Origin: Chloroflexi bacterium HGW-Chloroflexi-8
Lineage (GTDB): Bacteria; Chloroflexota; Anaerolineae; Anaerolineales; Anaerolineaceae
Assembly: GCA_002841995.1 (NCBI GenBank)
Contig: PHBS01000022.1
Location: 1-33,620, forward strand
Length of the DNA stretch: 33,620 bases
Direction of reading: 5' to 3'
Part shown: positions 33,598 through 33,620 of the stretch, piece by piece
Layout: each line of letters starts with the position of its first letter
How positions within the stretch are numbered: position 1 is the first letter of the stretch
Translations under genes and position numbers: made by a program
The notes under the pieces: model-generated
The model's database searches: none
Told to the model about the DNA's origin: nothing
Seen by the model: only the letters and a program-made list of their open reading frames with translations

Positions 33598-33620
33598 ATG
33601 AACGAAATAAATTCTAAAAT
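33598..33620 (+). CDS. Start of a gene cut by the window edge, probably the catalytic subunit
   Basis: ATG at 33598 follows AAGAGGA (33588-33594) by 3 nt and reads MNEINSK to the edge. Only seven codons are visible, so the product cannot be identified. By position after fdhD, NuoEF-like and ferredoxin genes, it may encode the molybdopterin formate dehydrogenase subunit. Confidence 0.5.

Overview
The window is 33.6 kb of AT-rich, densely packed bacterial chromosome. It looks like a rod-shaped anaerobe of the Chloroflexota, probably Anaerolineae. That placement rests on gene content and remembered protein resemblance, not on a search. Most of the sequence is housekeeping. I see no prophage, insertion sequence, CRISPR array or clear horizontally acquired island.

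Left to right: a partial unknown gene (minus strand) diverges from a tRNA-Leu. A plus-strand block follows: tig, clpP, a HAD-IIA phosphatase, rlmN, ftsY and prfB, the last with a +1 programmed frameshift. pfkA lies convergent to it. Next are two overlapping genes for an HcnABC/sarcosine-oxidase-like flavoprotein dehydrogenase, then a 773-nt AT-rich gap. After the gap comes rel, moeA, a VKOR-family protein and a small acidic Cys protein, closed by a strong terminator. On the minus strand, reading leftward from about 24.8 kb: udk, a VTT/DedA membrane protein, mreB-mreC-mreD-mrdA-rodA (the rod-shape elongasome), gltX and tRNA-Gln. On the plus strand from 24.8 kb there is an unusual fusion of an isoprenylcysteine-methyltransferase-like membrane domain with a patatin lipase. 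tRNA-Thr, a family-4 glycosyltransferase and dinB follow. A phosphoglucose/phosphomannose isomerase homologue that has lost its catalytic residues lies divergent to fdhD. The right edge holds a NuoE-NuoF fusion and a NuoG/HoxU-like ferredoxin subunit, with the start of one more gene cut by the window.

Two functional themes stand out. One is cell-wall elongation (mreBCD, mrdA, rodA). The other is molybdenum/tungsten-dependent formate metabolism: moeA for cofactor, fdhD for sulfuration, and NAD-linked electron-transfer subunits. The missing catalytic subunit is probably the gene that starts at 33598. Most worth a second look are the methyltransferase-patatin fusion, the isomerase pseudoenzyme, the prfB recoding site with a poor Shine-Dalgarno element, the tRNA-Thr with C at position 55, the six-cofactor dehydrogenase, and the trimmed ferredoxin subunit. 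I did not find a clearly new multi-gene system.
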